NCBI GenBank assembly: GCA_030625685.1
Contig: DAOUQJ010000006.1
Location: forward strand, 62,001 to 126,000
From: Oscillospiraceae bacterium
Lineage (GTDB): Bacteria; Bacillota; Clostridia; Oscillospirales; Oscillospiraceae
Reading direction: 5' to 3'
DNA: 64,000 nucleotides
Shown here: in pieces, positions 8,428 through 16,015 of the stretch
How the letters are laid out: each line of letters opens with the position of its first letter
How positions within the stretch are numbered: position 1 is the stretch's first letter
Made by a program: the position numbers and the translations under genes
The notes under the pieces: model-generated
Told to the model about the DNA's origin: nothing
What the model saw: only the letters and a program-made list of their open reading frames with translations
Databases searched by the model: none

Positions 8428-9624
8428 TTAATCATTGTGTCCTGCAAGTTTGACAATTTCGGCGATTTGTGCATCTAAATCTTCGCCAAGACCTGCAACG
8501 TCTGCACCTAAAAATCCGCGAATGAGGAGCGCAACAGCTTCAGCCTCTTCTAGTCCTCTTGCCATAAGATACTCTACTTGTTCAGGGGCAACTTTGCCGA
8601 TGCTTGCTTCGTGGCTCATACGGGCATCACTGTTATAAGTTTTAATACCAGGGATGGATTCAATATAACCTTCGCCGCTTTCATCTAGCAACATACCAGC
8701 ACAATCAACGTGTGCGCGACATCTTTCTTTGCCGACCAAAAGTCCACCTTGAATCATTTTACCACCTGTGCATACACCGCGTTGCACATGTTCGGCACTG
8801 GTGTCTTCTGCATTTAGGTAAACAACGCCCGCTGTATCAATGACAGAGCCTTTCGCAGCTAGGATAATAGATAGGTTTCTCGTAGTGGCTCCTTTTCCAT
8901 TGAGGTAGGTTTTTGGGTTGCTTTGAATGTGTTTTGCTGGGCGAAGAGAAACATAGTTGCTTTCAAAAACACCGTTTTCTTCCACGATTGTGGCTGTTCG
9001 AGGATACACGCTCACTTCAGAGCCCCATGAATGCACCATGGTGCTTGTAAGTTTTGCATTTTTACCAATATAGATTTCTTCTACAGCGTGATGAAGTCCT
9101 TTAGAGACACTATTATGTGTTAAACATCCCGTGATGAGGGATAGTTCAGAGTCTTCTTCTAGTAATACAATGTTGTGTACGGTTTGGGTGATATCTTCAC
9201 TGGCTATATACATAGCTGCTTGGCAGGGCATATCGACTTTTGCACCTTTTTTGACGCGTATGAAATAGCCAACAGGATTTTTGTGTGAGGCACATTCTTT
9301 GACTACTTCATCGTAGTCAGAGGGAACTGCATTGAAATAGTATTTTTCACGAAGCCAATCATAACGTTCTAAAGCTATGGCAATTGGCAGCATTTCAAAA
9401 TTATCAGTATCATTTTCAAGACAGATAGGTTCTTGGTCACGAACAACCAAGGTTGAAGAACGATTGTTTTGGTTAAACAAAATACCTGTTTCAGCAATCA
9501 TATCAATATCGTCTTGAGGTAAATCTTCTGGTAGAGTCATATTTAGGTACTCAGTTTCACTTAATTTGGAAAGTTGAGATATATTTGGCATGTTATCGAA
9601 AGTTTGATTATCTTTATTATTCAT
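8428..9624 (-). CDS. sufB: SufB/SufD-family Fe-S cluster scaffold (two-gene SufCB system)
   Basis: 398 residues from ATG 9624; the frame is open further upstream but that would run deep into sufC. The C-terminal half shows the SufB/SufD beta-helix core, with ERCRAHVDCAGMLLDESG and ESIPGIKTYNSDARMSHEASIG, including the conserved Cys and the acidic and His residues of the family. It is shorter than classical SufB (about 465). The start overlaps the end of sufC by 8 bases. No sufS, sufU or sufD lies nearby, so this looks like the minimal SufB-SufC pair found in many anaerobes and archaea (also called SMS). It would form a cytosolic SufBC complex that assembles Fe-S clusters. Confidence 0.88.
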   Translation of the reverse strand: MNNKDNQTFDNMPNISQLSKLSETEYLNMTLPEDLPQDDIDMIAETGILFNQNNRSSTLVVRDQEPICLENDTDNFEMLPIAIALERYDWLREKYYFNAVPSDYDEVVKECASHKNPVGYFIRVKKGAKVDMPCQAAMYIASEDITQTVHNIVLLEEDSELSLITGCLTHNSVSKGLHHAVEEIYIGKNAKLTSTMVHSWGSEVSVYPRTATIVEENGVFESNYVSLRPAKHIQSNPKTYLNGKGATTRNLSIILAAKGSVIDTAGVVYLNAEDTSAEHVQRGVCTGGKMIQGGLLVGKERCRAHVDCAGMLLDESGEGYIESIPGIKTYNSDARMSHEASIGKVAPEQVEYLMARGLEEAEAVALLIRGFLGADVAGLGEDLDAQIAEIVKLAGHND

Positions 9625-10390
9625 GTTGTTTTCCCACTCCAATACAATGAATACATTCTTCGTAGCCATATTTGCTGATATTATCTAGCATAATGGATGC
9701 GTTTCCGGAACAACCAATGCGTCCTTCATGCATGATGTGTGCTTTATCAATATTAACAAAGTTTAAGATGTTTCCACTATGTGTAATAATGAGCCCAGAT
9801 TTTCTTTTTGCTGGATGTTTTTCATCAGCAGTAAAGACTCGTTTGATTAAATCACCGACAAGCTGAAGAGATACAATATCAACGCCTGAGTCAGGTTCAT
9901 CCATCATTGAAAATTGAGGATCCATCGCGAGAAGTTGCAGAAGTTCTGCGCGCTTAATTTCTCCGCCAGAAAGACCATCATTGATACTGCGATCTAGGAA
10001 CTTTTCCATGTTGGTGAGTTTCGCAAGCTCAATTATTTTTTCATCTGCGTTTTCTGTTTTTCTTAGAATATGAGATAATAAGCTGCGTAGAGTCACACCA
10101 TCTATCGTAGGGGAACGTTGCAGTGAAATCGCAATCCCGAGTTGTGCACGCTCATATACATTTAATTTGGAAATGTCTTCTCCTTTAAATAGTATTACCC
10201 CATTGGTGATTTCATAACCTGAAAAACCCATAAGGGTCATCATAAGAGTAGTTTTACCGCTGCCATTTTGGCCTAAAAGAGCATGCACTTCTCCTGCTGG
10301 TATGGTGAGATTTAAGTTGTTAAGCAAGGTTTTTTCACCTGCTTGTACGGTTAGGTTGTTTATCTCTAAAATATTATCATATGGTTTCAT
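9617..10390 (-). CDS. sufC: SufC Fe-S assembly ATPase
   Basis: 257 residues. Walker A is GQNGSGKTT, the signature is LSGGEIKRAELLQLL and the Walker B region is QFSMMDEPDSGVDI; the SGGE-KR-E form and the MDEPDSG string are typical of SufC. The start ATG at 10390 follows GGAAGGAGACAAC. SufC energises the SufB scaffold encoded immediately downstream with an 8-base overlap. The pair ends at the bidirectional hairpin near 8358-8391. Confidence 0.92.
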   Translation of the reverse strand: MKPYDNILEINNLTVQAGEKTLLNNLNLTIPAGEVHALLGQNGSGKTTLMMTLMGFSGYEITNGVILFKGEDISKLNVYERAQLGIAISLQRSPTIDGVTLRSLLSHILRKTENADEKIIELAKLTNMEKFLDRSINDGLSGGEIKRAELLQLLAMDPQFSMMDEPDSGVDIVSLQLVGDLIKRVFTADEKHPAKRKSGLIITHSGNILNFVNIDKAHIMHEGRIGCSGNASIMLDNISKYGYEECIHCIGVGKQHE

Positions 10391-10813
10391 ATTATGTGTT
10401 GTCTCCTTCCTACAATTTTACTAACTGTGATTGAAGATTAAATCGGCAGTTAGAAAAACGTAATTGATGACGTTATAATCAATAATTATATTATAATAAG
10501 AGTGTGTCATCGTTGAAAGAATTTCATACGTGAATATGCACAGTCATACTACCTTTAGACTCTTTTTTTAGTAGAGTAAAAATGAAAAAAATATATAATT
10601 ATTTAATGTGAGTATATCATAAAACATTTTGTCAGTATATAGCGAAACTCACAAAAATACTGCATATTGTGTAGGATAAAGAGCTTTAGATGTTCTGAAA
10701 AAATGTAATCTTGTTTGTTAGATTTCTTTATTTCAAGTTGCTATAGTTTATCTTTAGTTTATAATTGTGCTATAGAATAAAATTATACTGCTTTTGCGTG
10801 AAAGGGTGAGAGG
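10391..10813. other. Intergenic region between sufC and the two-component operon
   Basis: About 420 bp, very AT-rich, between divergent genes. It contains several TATAAT-like strings, for example around 10490-10500 and 10760, but no convincing paired promoter, no ORF with a ribosome site and no recognised RNA element. Confidence 0.4.
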
Positions 10814-11494
10814 ATGTTTAATGTTTTAATTGTTGAAGATGATGTCAATACGTTGCGATATATGCAAGCAGTATTAAAGATGCATGGATATCAAACGTAT
10901 TTGGCTCATAATGGCGAAGAAGCATTGGAAGTCATGGATTCACAACACGTTGATTTAATTATTGTGGATGTAATGATGCCTAAGTTGGATGGATATCAAT
11001 TTGTTGATATTTTGCGTCAAAGCAATAATGAACTTCCGATTCTCATGGTGACAGCGAAGCTAGAAATGGCTGACAAGAAAAAAGGGTTCTTAGTTGGAAT
11101 AGATGACTATATGACAAAACCTGTTAATGAAGAAGAAATGCTTTTGCGCATCAAAGCATTGCTTCGCAGGTCTAAAATTGTCAGTGAACATAGAATTATT
11201 ATAGGTGATGTGATACTTGATTATGATGCGCTGACTGTAAAGCGACGAGAAGAAGTGCAAGAACTACCGCCTAAGGAATTTTATCTGCTTTATAAACTAC
11301 TCTCTTATCCAAAAAAAATATTCACCCGTTTTCAGCTGATGGATGAAATATGGGGGATGGATAGTGATGCAGGAGATACAACAGTGAATGTACATATTAA
11401 TCGCTTGCGCAAACGCTTTGAACACTTTAATGAATTTGAAATTATTACTGTAAGAGGGTTAGGATATAAGGCGGTGAAATATGAAAAAGAATAA
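10814..11494 (+). CDS. OmpR-family response regulator
   Basis: 226 residues. The N-terminal receiver has acidic VEDD (7-10), phospho-acceptor Asp52 in IIVDVMMPKLDG and the conserved Lys in DDYMTKP. The C-terminal winged helix (about 130-223) ends with the family pattern DTTVNVHINRLRKRF and TVRGLGYK. The start follows GGGTGAGAGG. The gene overlaps the kinase gene by 14 bases, so they form one operon. Targets probably lie nearby, the SLH-MFP-RND genes starting 1.1 kb downstream being the obvious candidates, but a terminator separates them. Confidence 0.92.
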   Translation: MFNVLIVEDDVNTLRYMQAVLKMHGYQTYLAHNGEEALEVMDSQHVDLIIVDVMMPKLDGYQFVDILRQSNNELPILMVTAKLEMADKKKGFLVGIDDYMTKPVNEEEMLLRIKALLRRSKIVSEHRIIIGDVILDYDALTVKRREEVQELPPKEFYLLYKLLSYPKKIFTRFQLMDEIWGMDSDAGDTTVNVHINRLRKRFEHFNEFEIITVRGLGYKAVKYEKE

Positions 11495-12539
11495 TCCACT
11501 CGGTAGTTTTCAAACGACGATGATGCTTGGCATATTGTTGCTGTTTACATCAACCTTTTTCTTGCTGTTTGCCATTAGCGTGCAGTATGATCTCGATCTG
11601 AGTTATTTGTTGTCAGAAGTTACGAAGGGTGCTAGGGCAAGGGAAAGTTTTCGTATTATGCTTGGTTTCTGCATTTTCTTGATTTGTGGAATCGCTTTTA
11701 TCATTACACGACTTCAATTGACGCATTTTCGTGAATTTAAGAAAGCAATGCATGAATTGGCCAATGGTAAGTATGAAACACGATTGGAGTTTGATTTTAA
11801 GGCGCCGAGTGAATTTCATGAGCTAGCAGAGTCCTTTAATACCATGGCAAAAGAGTTGAATAGCACAGAACTTTTGCGGAAAGATTTTATCAATGAGTTT
11901 TCTCATGAATTTAAAACACCAATTGTATCAATTAGGGGTTTTGCGAAAGTTTTGCAAAGTAAGACGGCATCGCCAGAAGAAGAGACGGAATATCTACAAA
12001 TAATAAATGCAGAGACAGAACGATTGTCACGCTTGTCGCAGAATATTCTAATGCTCTGCAAAATTGAAAATCAGACGATTGTAAGCAACAAAATTAAATA
12101 TGAGTTATCGGAACAAATACGACAAAGTATTGTGTTGCTTGCTGGAGAATGGGAGAAAAAAGGAATCAATTTTGATTTGAGAATGGATGAAGTGGACTTT
12201 ATTGGAAATAAAGAGCTATTGGAGCAAATGTTTCTCAATTTAATTGATAACGCGATTAAGTTTTCTCCACAACAAGCCGATATTTTGATTGATTTAAAAA
12301 AAGAGAGTAAAGATGCTGTTTTTCGAATAACTGATTTTGGAGAAGGGATAGAAGAAGAAATAAAGAGACGTGTATTTGATAAGTTTTATCAAGGGGATGC
12401 TTCTCATGCCACAAATGGAAATGGAATTGGACTTTCCATTGTGCAAAGAGTAGCACAACTACATGGTGGAACAATTTTAGTCGATAGTGTGGTTGGTCAA
12501 GGTACAACATTTACAATTAAATTACCAATCATAACATAA
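11481..12539 (+). CDS. Sensor histidine kinase (HAMP-HisKA-HATPase)
   Basis: 352 residues. There are two membrane helices (about 14-35 and 61-78) with a short outside loop of about 25 residues, a HAMP domain (about 79-130), the phospho-acceptor His142 in EFSHEFKTPI, and an ATPase domain with N box (NLIDNAIKFS) and G boxes (DFGEGIEEE, GNGIGLSIV). The tiny extracytoplasmic loop suggests sensing in or at the membrane, as in kinases of envelope-stress or antimicrobial-response systems. It partners with the response regulator encoded upstream with a 14-base overlap. Confidence 0.92.
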   Translation: MKKNNPLGSFQTTMMLGILLLFTSTFFLLFAISVQYDLDLSYLLSEVTKGARARESFRIMLGFCIFLICGIAFIITRLQLTHFREFKKAMHELANGKYETRLEFDFKAPSEFHELAESFNTMAKELNSTELLRKDFINEFSHEFKTPIVSIRGFAKVLQSKTASPEEETEYLQIINAETERLSRLSQNILMLCKIENQTIVSNKIKYELSEQIRQSIVLLAGEWEKKGINFDLRMDEVDFIGNKELLEQMFLNLIDNAIKFSPQQADILIDLKKESKDAVFRITDFGEGIEEEIKRRVFDKFYQGDASHATNGNGIGLSIVQRVAQLHGGTILVDSVVGQGTTFTIKLPIIT

Positions 12540-12572
12540 ACAAAGGGCATCCGTTATGGATGCCCTTTGTTT
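12538..12572 (+). terminator. Terminator after the two-component operon
   Basis: Perfect 15-bp stem AAACAAAGGGCATCC/GGATGCCCTTTGTTT with loop GTTAT, immediately after the kinase stop codon. It separates the regulators from the SLH gene 75 bp further on. Confidence 0.9.
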
Positions 12573-12645
12573 ATGTTGAGTTAATGTAGGAATTATATTC
12601 TCTTATGAGAAAAAATCAAATAGTAAGTCAGTTAAGGAGTGTAAC

Positions 12646-14496
12646 ATGAAAAGGACTATTAGCGGTATACTGGTAATTATGATGATGCTGTCAATATTTA
12701 GCGTATACACTGGTGCGGAAGAATCCGATGAAACAGTAATACAAACAGTACAGCTTATGGAAATTATGAATGGTGATGAATTTGGGGATATGAATTTGTC
12801 AGCAAATGTAACACGTGCAGAATTCGCCAAAATGATGGTTTCTTCATCCATCTATAAAGATGCTGCGGAAGGATATGGATTTTCTGTGTTTTCAGATGTT
12901 CGATCTGAACATTGGGCGGCTGGATATGTAAAAATTGCGGTGCAGGAAGGTTGGTTTGTAGGGTATTTAGATGGAACGTTTCGACCAGATAATACAATTA
13001 CGTTGGAGGAGGGAGTGACAGCCTGTCTACGACTATTAGGATATACAAACCTTCCAGGAACTTATCCCAATGCGCAACTTGCAAAATATCATGAACTTGA
13101 TTTGGATGAAAAGGTAAATGCAACTGTAGGTCAGCCGTTATCGAGGAGAGATTGCATGTATCTGTTTTTCAACTTACTCAATGCTAAAACAGCGTCAGGT
13201 GCGATTTATGCATCAACGCTTGGATATGCTTTAAATGGGAATATGGAATTGGATACGTTAAACCTTGTGAAAGATTGTACCAAAGGACCATATATTGCAC
13301 AAACAAGTGGCATAAAGGCATTGCCAGCTGCAATGGGGGCACAGCCGACCATATATAAAAACAATAAACTGGTTTCAACGACAGACATCCAATTTCATGA
13401 TGTATATTATTACAATGAAGAGATGCGCACAGTGTGGAGCTATAACGATCGAATCACTGGTAGACTGACTGATATTGATTCGCTAGAAGCGCCTACAAGT
13501 ATTGTGGTTGCAGGGAATACGTATCGTTTTGCATGTAATGAAGCAGCACATTTGTTTTCTTGGGCGGGTGCATTTACAAAAGGAGATATGGTGACATTGC
13601 TTCTTGGTCGAGATGGTGAGATTGCAGGTGCAATTTTAGCGCAGGAAAGTGAAGAACCTAAATATGGAGTTGTGTTATCGCAAACAATCATTAGCTACAC
13701 TGATGCTTCGGGAAAAAGTCAAACTGAAAACGCGGTGAAAGTGGCCATGACAGATGGAAGTATTCAGGAATATGGTGTTGGAAAAAGAACAATAGCAGAA
13801 AAAAGTATTGTTTCCATTAGCTTTGCAGATGGAACAACAAAAATTCAGTCCATTCGAAATAGAAATATATCAGGAAAAATTAACTCTTCTGGGTCAAAAA
13901 TGGGACAGCATGTGTTTGCACACGATATTGAAATCATGGATGTGAATCGAGAAACGTGTCAAACAATATATCCGTCACGATTAGCAGGAACAACGCTGCA
14001 TGTTGCAGATGTGATTTATTACTCAGAAAACAGCAGTGGTGAAATTGATACTTTGATTTTGGATGATGTAACAGGAGATTTATATACCTACGGTTTTTTG
14101 ACTGATGCGATTGAAACAACTACTAGTTCATATATGTCAGGGTTTTATATGTACTTAATTGATGGCAAAAGGATGACAGCAAATTTGACCAATGAACAAT
14201 ATAATGCTGATGAAGGTGGAGTCATGTTTATATATGACGAAGGAATGCTCAGTGGTATAAAAAATTTGCAACACATAAATATATCGAAAGTAACAGATAT
14301 CTGGGCAAAGAGTGGTAAAGATACTTTTTTAATCGCAGATGAAATACAAGTTTATGAACGTGTGGGTGATAGTTACACTCTGGTACCCTTTTCAGCTGTG
14401 CTAGATTTAGAGTTATATTATTTGACGGGGTATTATGATAATTTTGGGTTTTCAGCAGGTGAACAAATTCGTGTTATAACAGCAACTAGGAAGTGA
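12646..14496 (+). CDS. SLH-domain surface protein preceding an RND efflux unit
   Basis: 616 residues with a signal peptide (about 1-23, ending TGAEE). SLH motifs lie near the N-terminus: a first one around residues 40-60 (VTRAEFAKMMV), a clear one around 85-120 (FSDVRSEHWAAGYVKIAVQEGWFVGY followed by GTFRPDN), and a degenerate third around 150-185. The remaining 430 residues are beta-rich and not recognised. SLH motifs tie it to wall polymers. The ATG follows AAGGAGTG. The gene sits 10 bases before the MFP gene with no terminator between, so they are probably co-transcribed. Inference: a wall-spanning or wall-anchored accessory of the efflux pump. Confidence 0.8.
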   Translation: MKRTISGILVIMMMLSIFSVYTGAEESDETVIQTVQLMEIMNGDEFGDMNLSANVTRAEFAKMMVSSSIYKDAAEGYGFSVFSDVRSEHWAAGYVKIAVQEGWFVGYLDGTFRPDNTITLEEGVTACLRLLGYTNLPGTYPNAQLAKYHELDLDEKVNATVGQPLSRRDCMYLFFNLLNAKTASGAIYASTLGYALNGNMELDTLNLVKDCTKGPYIAQTSGIKALPAAMGAQPTIYKNNKLVSTTDIQFHDVYYYNEEMRTVWSYNDRITGRLTDIDSLEAPTSIVVAGNTYRFACNEAAHLFSWAGAFTKGDMVTLLLGRDGEIAGAILAQESEEPKYGVVLSQTIISYTDASGKSQTENAVKVAMTDGSIQEYGVGKRTIAEKSIVSISFADGTTKIQSIRNRNISGKINSSGSKMGQHVFAHDIEIMDVNRETCQTIYPSRLAGTTLHVADVIYYSENSSGEIDTLILDDVTGDLYTYGFLTDAIETTTSSYMSGFYMYLIDGKRMTANLTNEQYNADEGGVMFIYDEGMLSGIKNLQHINISKVTDIWAKSGKDTFLIADEIQVYERVGDSYTLVPFSAVLDLELYYLTGYYDNFGFSAGEQIRVITATRK

Positions 14497-14506
14497 GGAG
14501 AAACTC

Positions 14507-16015
14507 TTGAAAAAGAAAATATGGATCTCAGTAATCGCGTTAGGACTTATTGTGCTTTGCATCAGTTCTTGTGGAAAGAAGAAAAACAACACGGTTCAAC
14601 TTGTTTTGCCTGTAGAAACGACAACACCGACTTTTGGAGCATTTTCAGTTGAAAGTGATTATGTTGCAAATCTTGAACCAGTGACGTCAGCGCTTCTTAT
14701 GCCGATGATAAATGGAGAAGTGACTGATGTATATGTGAAAGCGGGCGATATAGTTGAAGAAGGAGATGTATTGTGCATCATTGACGACGAAGATATTGCA
14801 GATCAGTTAGAAACAGCACAGCTTTCTAGAAGTCGCGCGCAGACCTCACACGATACGATGCTCGACAGCATGCAAGTGAAAGCACCAGTGAGTGGATATG
14901 TACGTGCAATTGATCAAGAACTAGGGGTTTCAGTTTCACCAAGCACACAACTTGCCTATCTGTCTGATAATGATTCAATGACCATAGAGATTCCATTTCT
15001 GGCCGTTGATGTGGATAATACGTGGATAGGCTGCTCCGCTGAACTAGTAATGGTTGACACAGGAGAGAAATTGGAAGGGATTATAACAGAAATCTCAGGC
15101 GATGCGCAGTTTATTCATGGAAATGTGCAAGCCAATGTTGTCAGTATAGAAGTAAAGAATCAAGGTGCTTTGCAGGCGGGACGAATGGCAACTGCAACAG
15201 TCAATGGGGTTACTTGTTGTGATACAGGATTCTTTGAAGCTGCGTCAGATAGCCCCGTAATGGCAGGGCTTGCTGGCACATTAGATGAGTGTTATGTGCA
15301 TGTAGGTGATTATGTAACTGCTGGGCAGGTGATGTTTCTAATTACAAATGCATCAATGCAAGGTCAGTTAAACAATGCATCCAATGCGCTGACGGATGCC
15401 AATAAACGCTGCGACGATTTGGCTGAACTTATGGATGACTACAAAGTGAAAGCTCCTTTTGCAGGACAAGTGGCATATATGACAGTTTCTGAATACGAAA
15501 ATATCAGTGCATCGACAGTTGTGGGTGAAATACATGGAATGGATGGGTTATCTGTTTCGTTCTTTGTCAGTGAAAAAACTAGAAATAAGTTGAGTTTAGA
15601 CCAAAGTATTCTAGTTGAGGTGAAAGGACAACAGGTGCAAGGTGCCATTACAGAGATTTCTGGTTCGGCAGATGTTAAAACTGGGCTATTTATTGTGAAA
15701 GGCGTTGTAACTGATTTTAACGACGAACTTTTACCAGGGACAACGGCAAAAATCACTTTGACTTCTTTTTTAGAATCAGAGGTACTTCAAATTCCTTATG
15801 ATGCAGTTCATTTCCAAGGTGATGAAGCGTTTGTTTACATTGTGAAGGAAGGATTTGCAACTAAAGTATCCATCTCAACAGGTGAGTTTGATGATGAAAA
15901 CATTGTTGTTACAGATGGTTTGAGTGGAGATGAAGTTGTGATATCTTCTTGGTCATCACAATTACGGGAAGGGATTCCTGTTGAAATAAGGGAGGCTGAA
16001 AATGAAGCTAACTAA
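14507..16015 (+). CDS. RND efflux membrane-fusion protein (lipoprotein)
   Basis: 502 residues from TTG 14507 behind GAGGAG. The N-terminus is a lipoprotein signal (lipobox ISSC, Cys about 22). Biotinyl-lipoyl-like motifs occur twice: VYVKAGDIVEEGDVLCII and, further on, CYVHVGDYVTAGQVMFLI, each followed by KAPxSGYV/KAPFAGQV. Two tandem lipoyl/hairpin units make it longer than the usual 350-400 residues. Coiled hairpins are short. It should dock the RND pump encoded downstream (14-base overlap) on the outer face of the membrane. In an organism without an evident outer-membrane channel gene, its distal partner is unclear. Confidence 0.87.
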   Translation: MKKKIWISVIALGLIVLCISSCGKKKNNTVQLVLPVETTTPTFGAFSVESDYVANLEPVTSALLMPMINGEVTDVYVKAGDIVEEGDVLCIIDDEDIADQLETAQLSRSRAQTSHDTMLDSMQVKAPVSGYVRAIDQELGVSVSPSTQLAYLSDNDSMTIEIPFLAVDVDNTWIGCSAELVMVDTGEKLEGIITEISGDAQFIHGNVQANVVSIEVKNQGALQAGRMATATVNGVTCCDTGFFEAASDSPVMAGLAGTLDECYVHVGDYVTAGQVMFLITNASMQGQLNNASNALTDANKRCDDLAELMDDYKVKAPFAGQVAYMTVSEYENISASTVVGEIHGMDGLSVSFFVSEKTRNKLSLDQSILVEVKGQQVQGAITEISGSADVKTGLFIVKGVVTDFNDELLPGTTAKITLTSFLESEVLQIPYDAVHFQGDEAFVYIVKEGFATKVSISTGEFDDENIVVTDGLSGDEVVISSWSSQLREGIPVEIREAENEAN

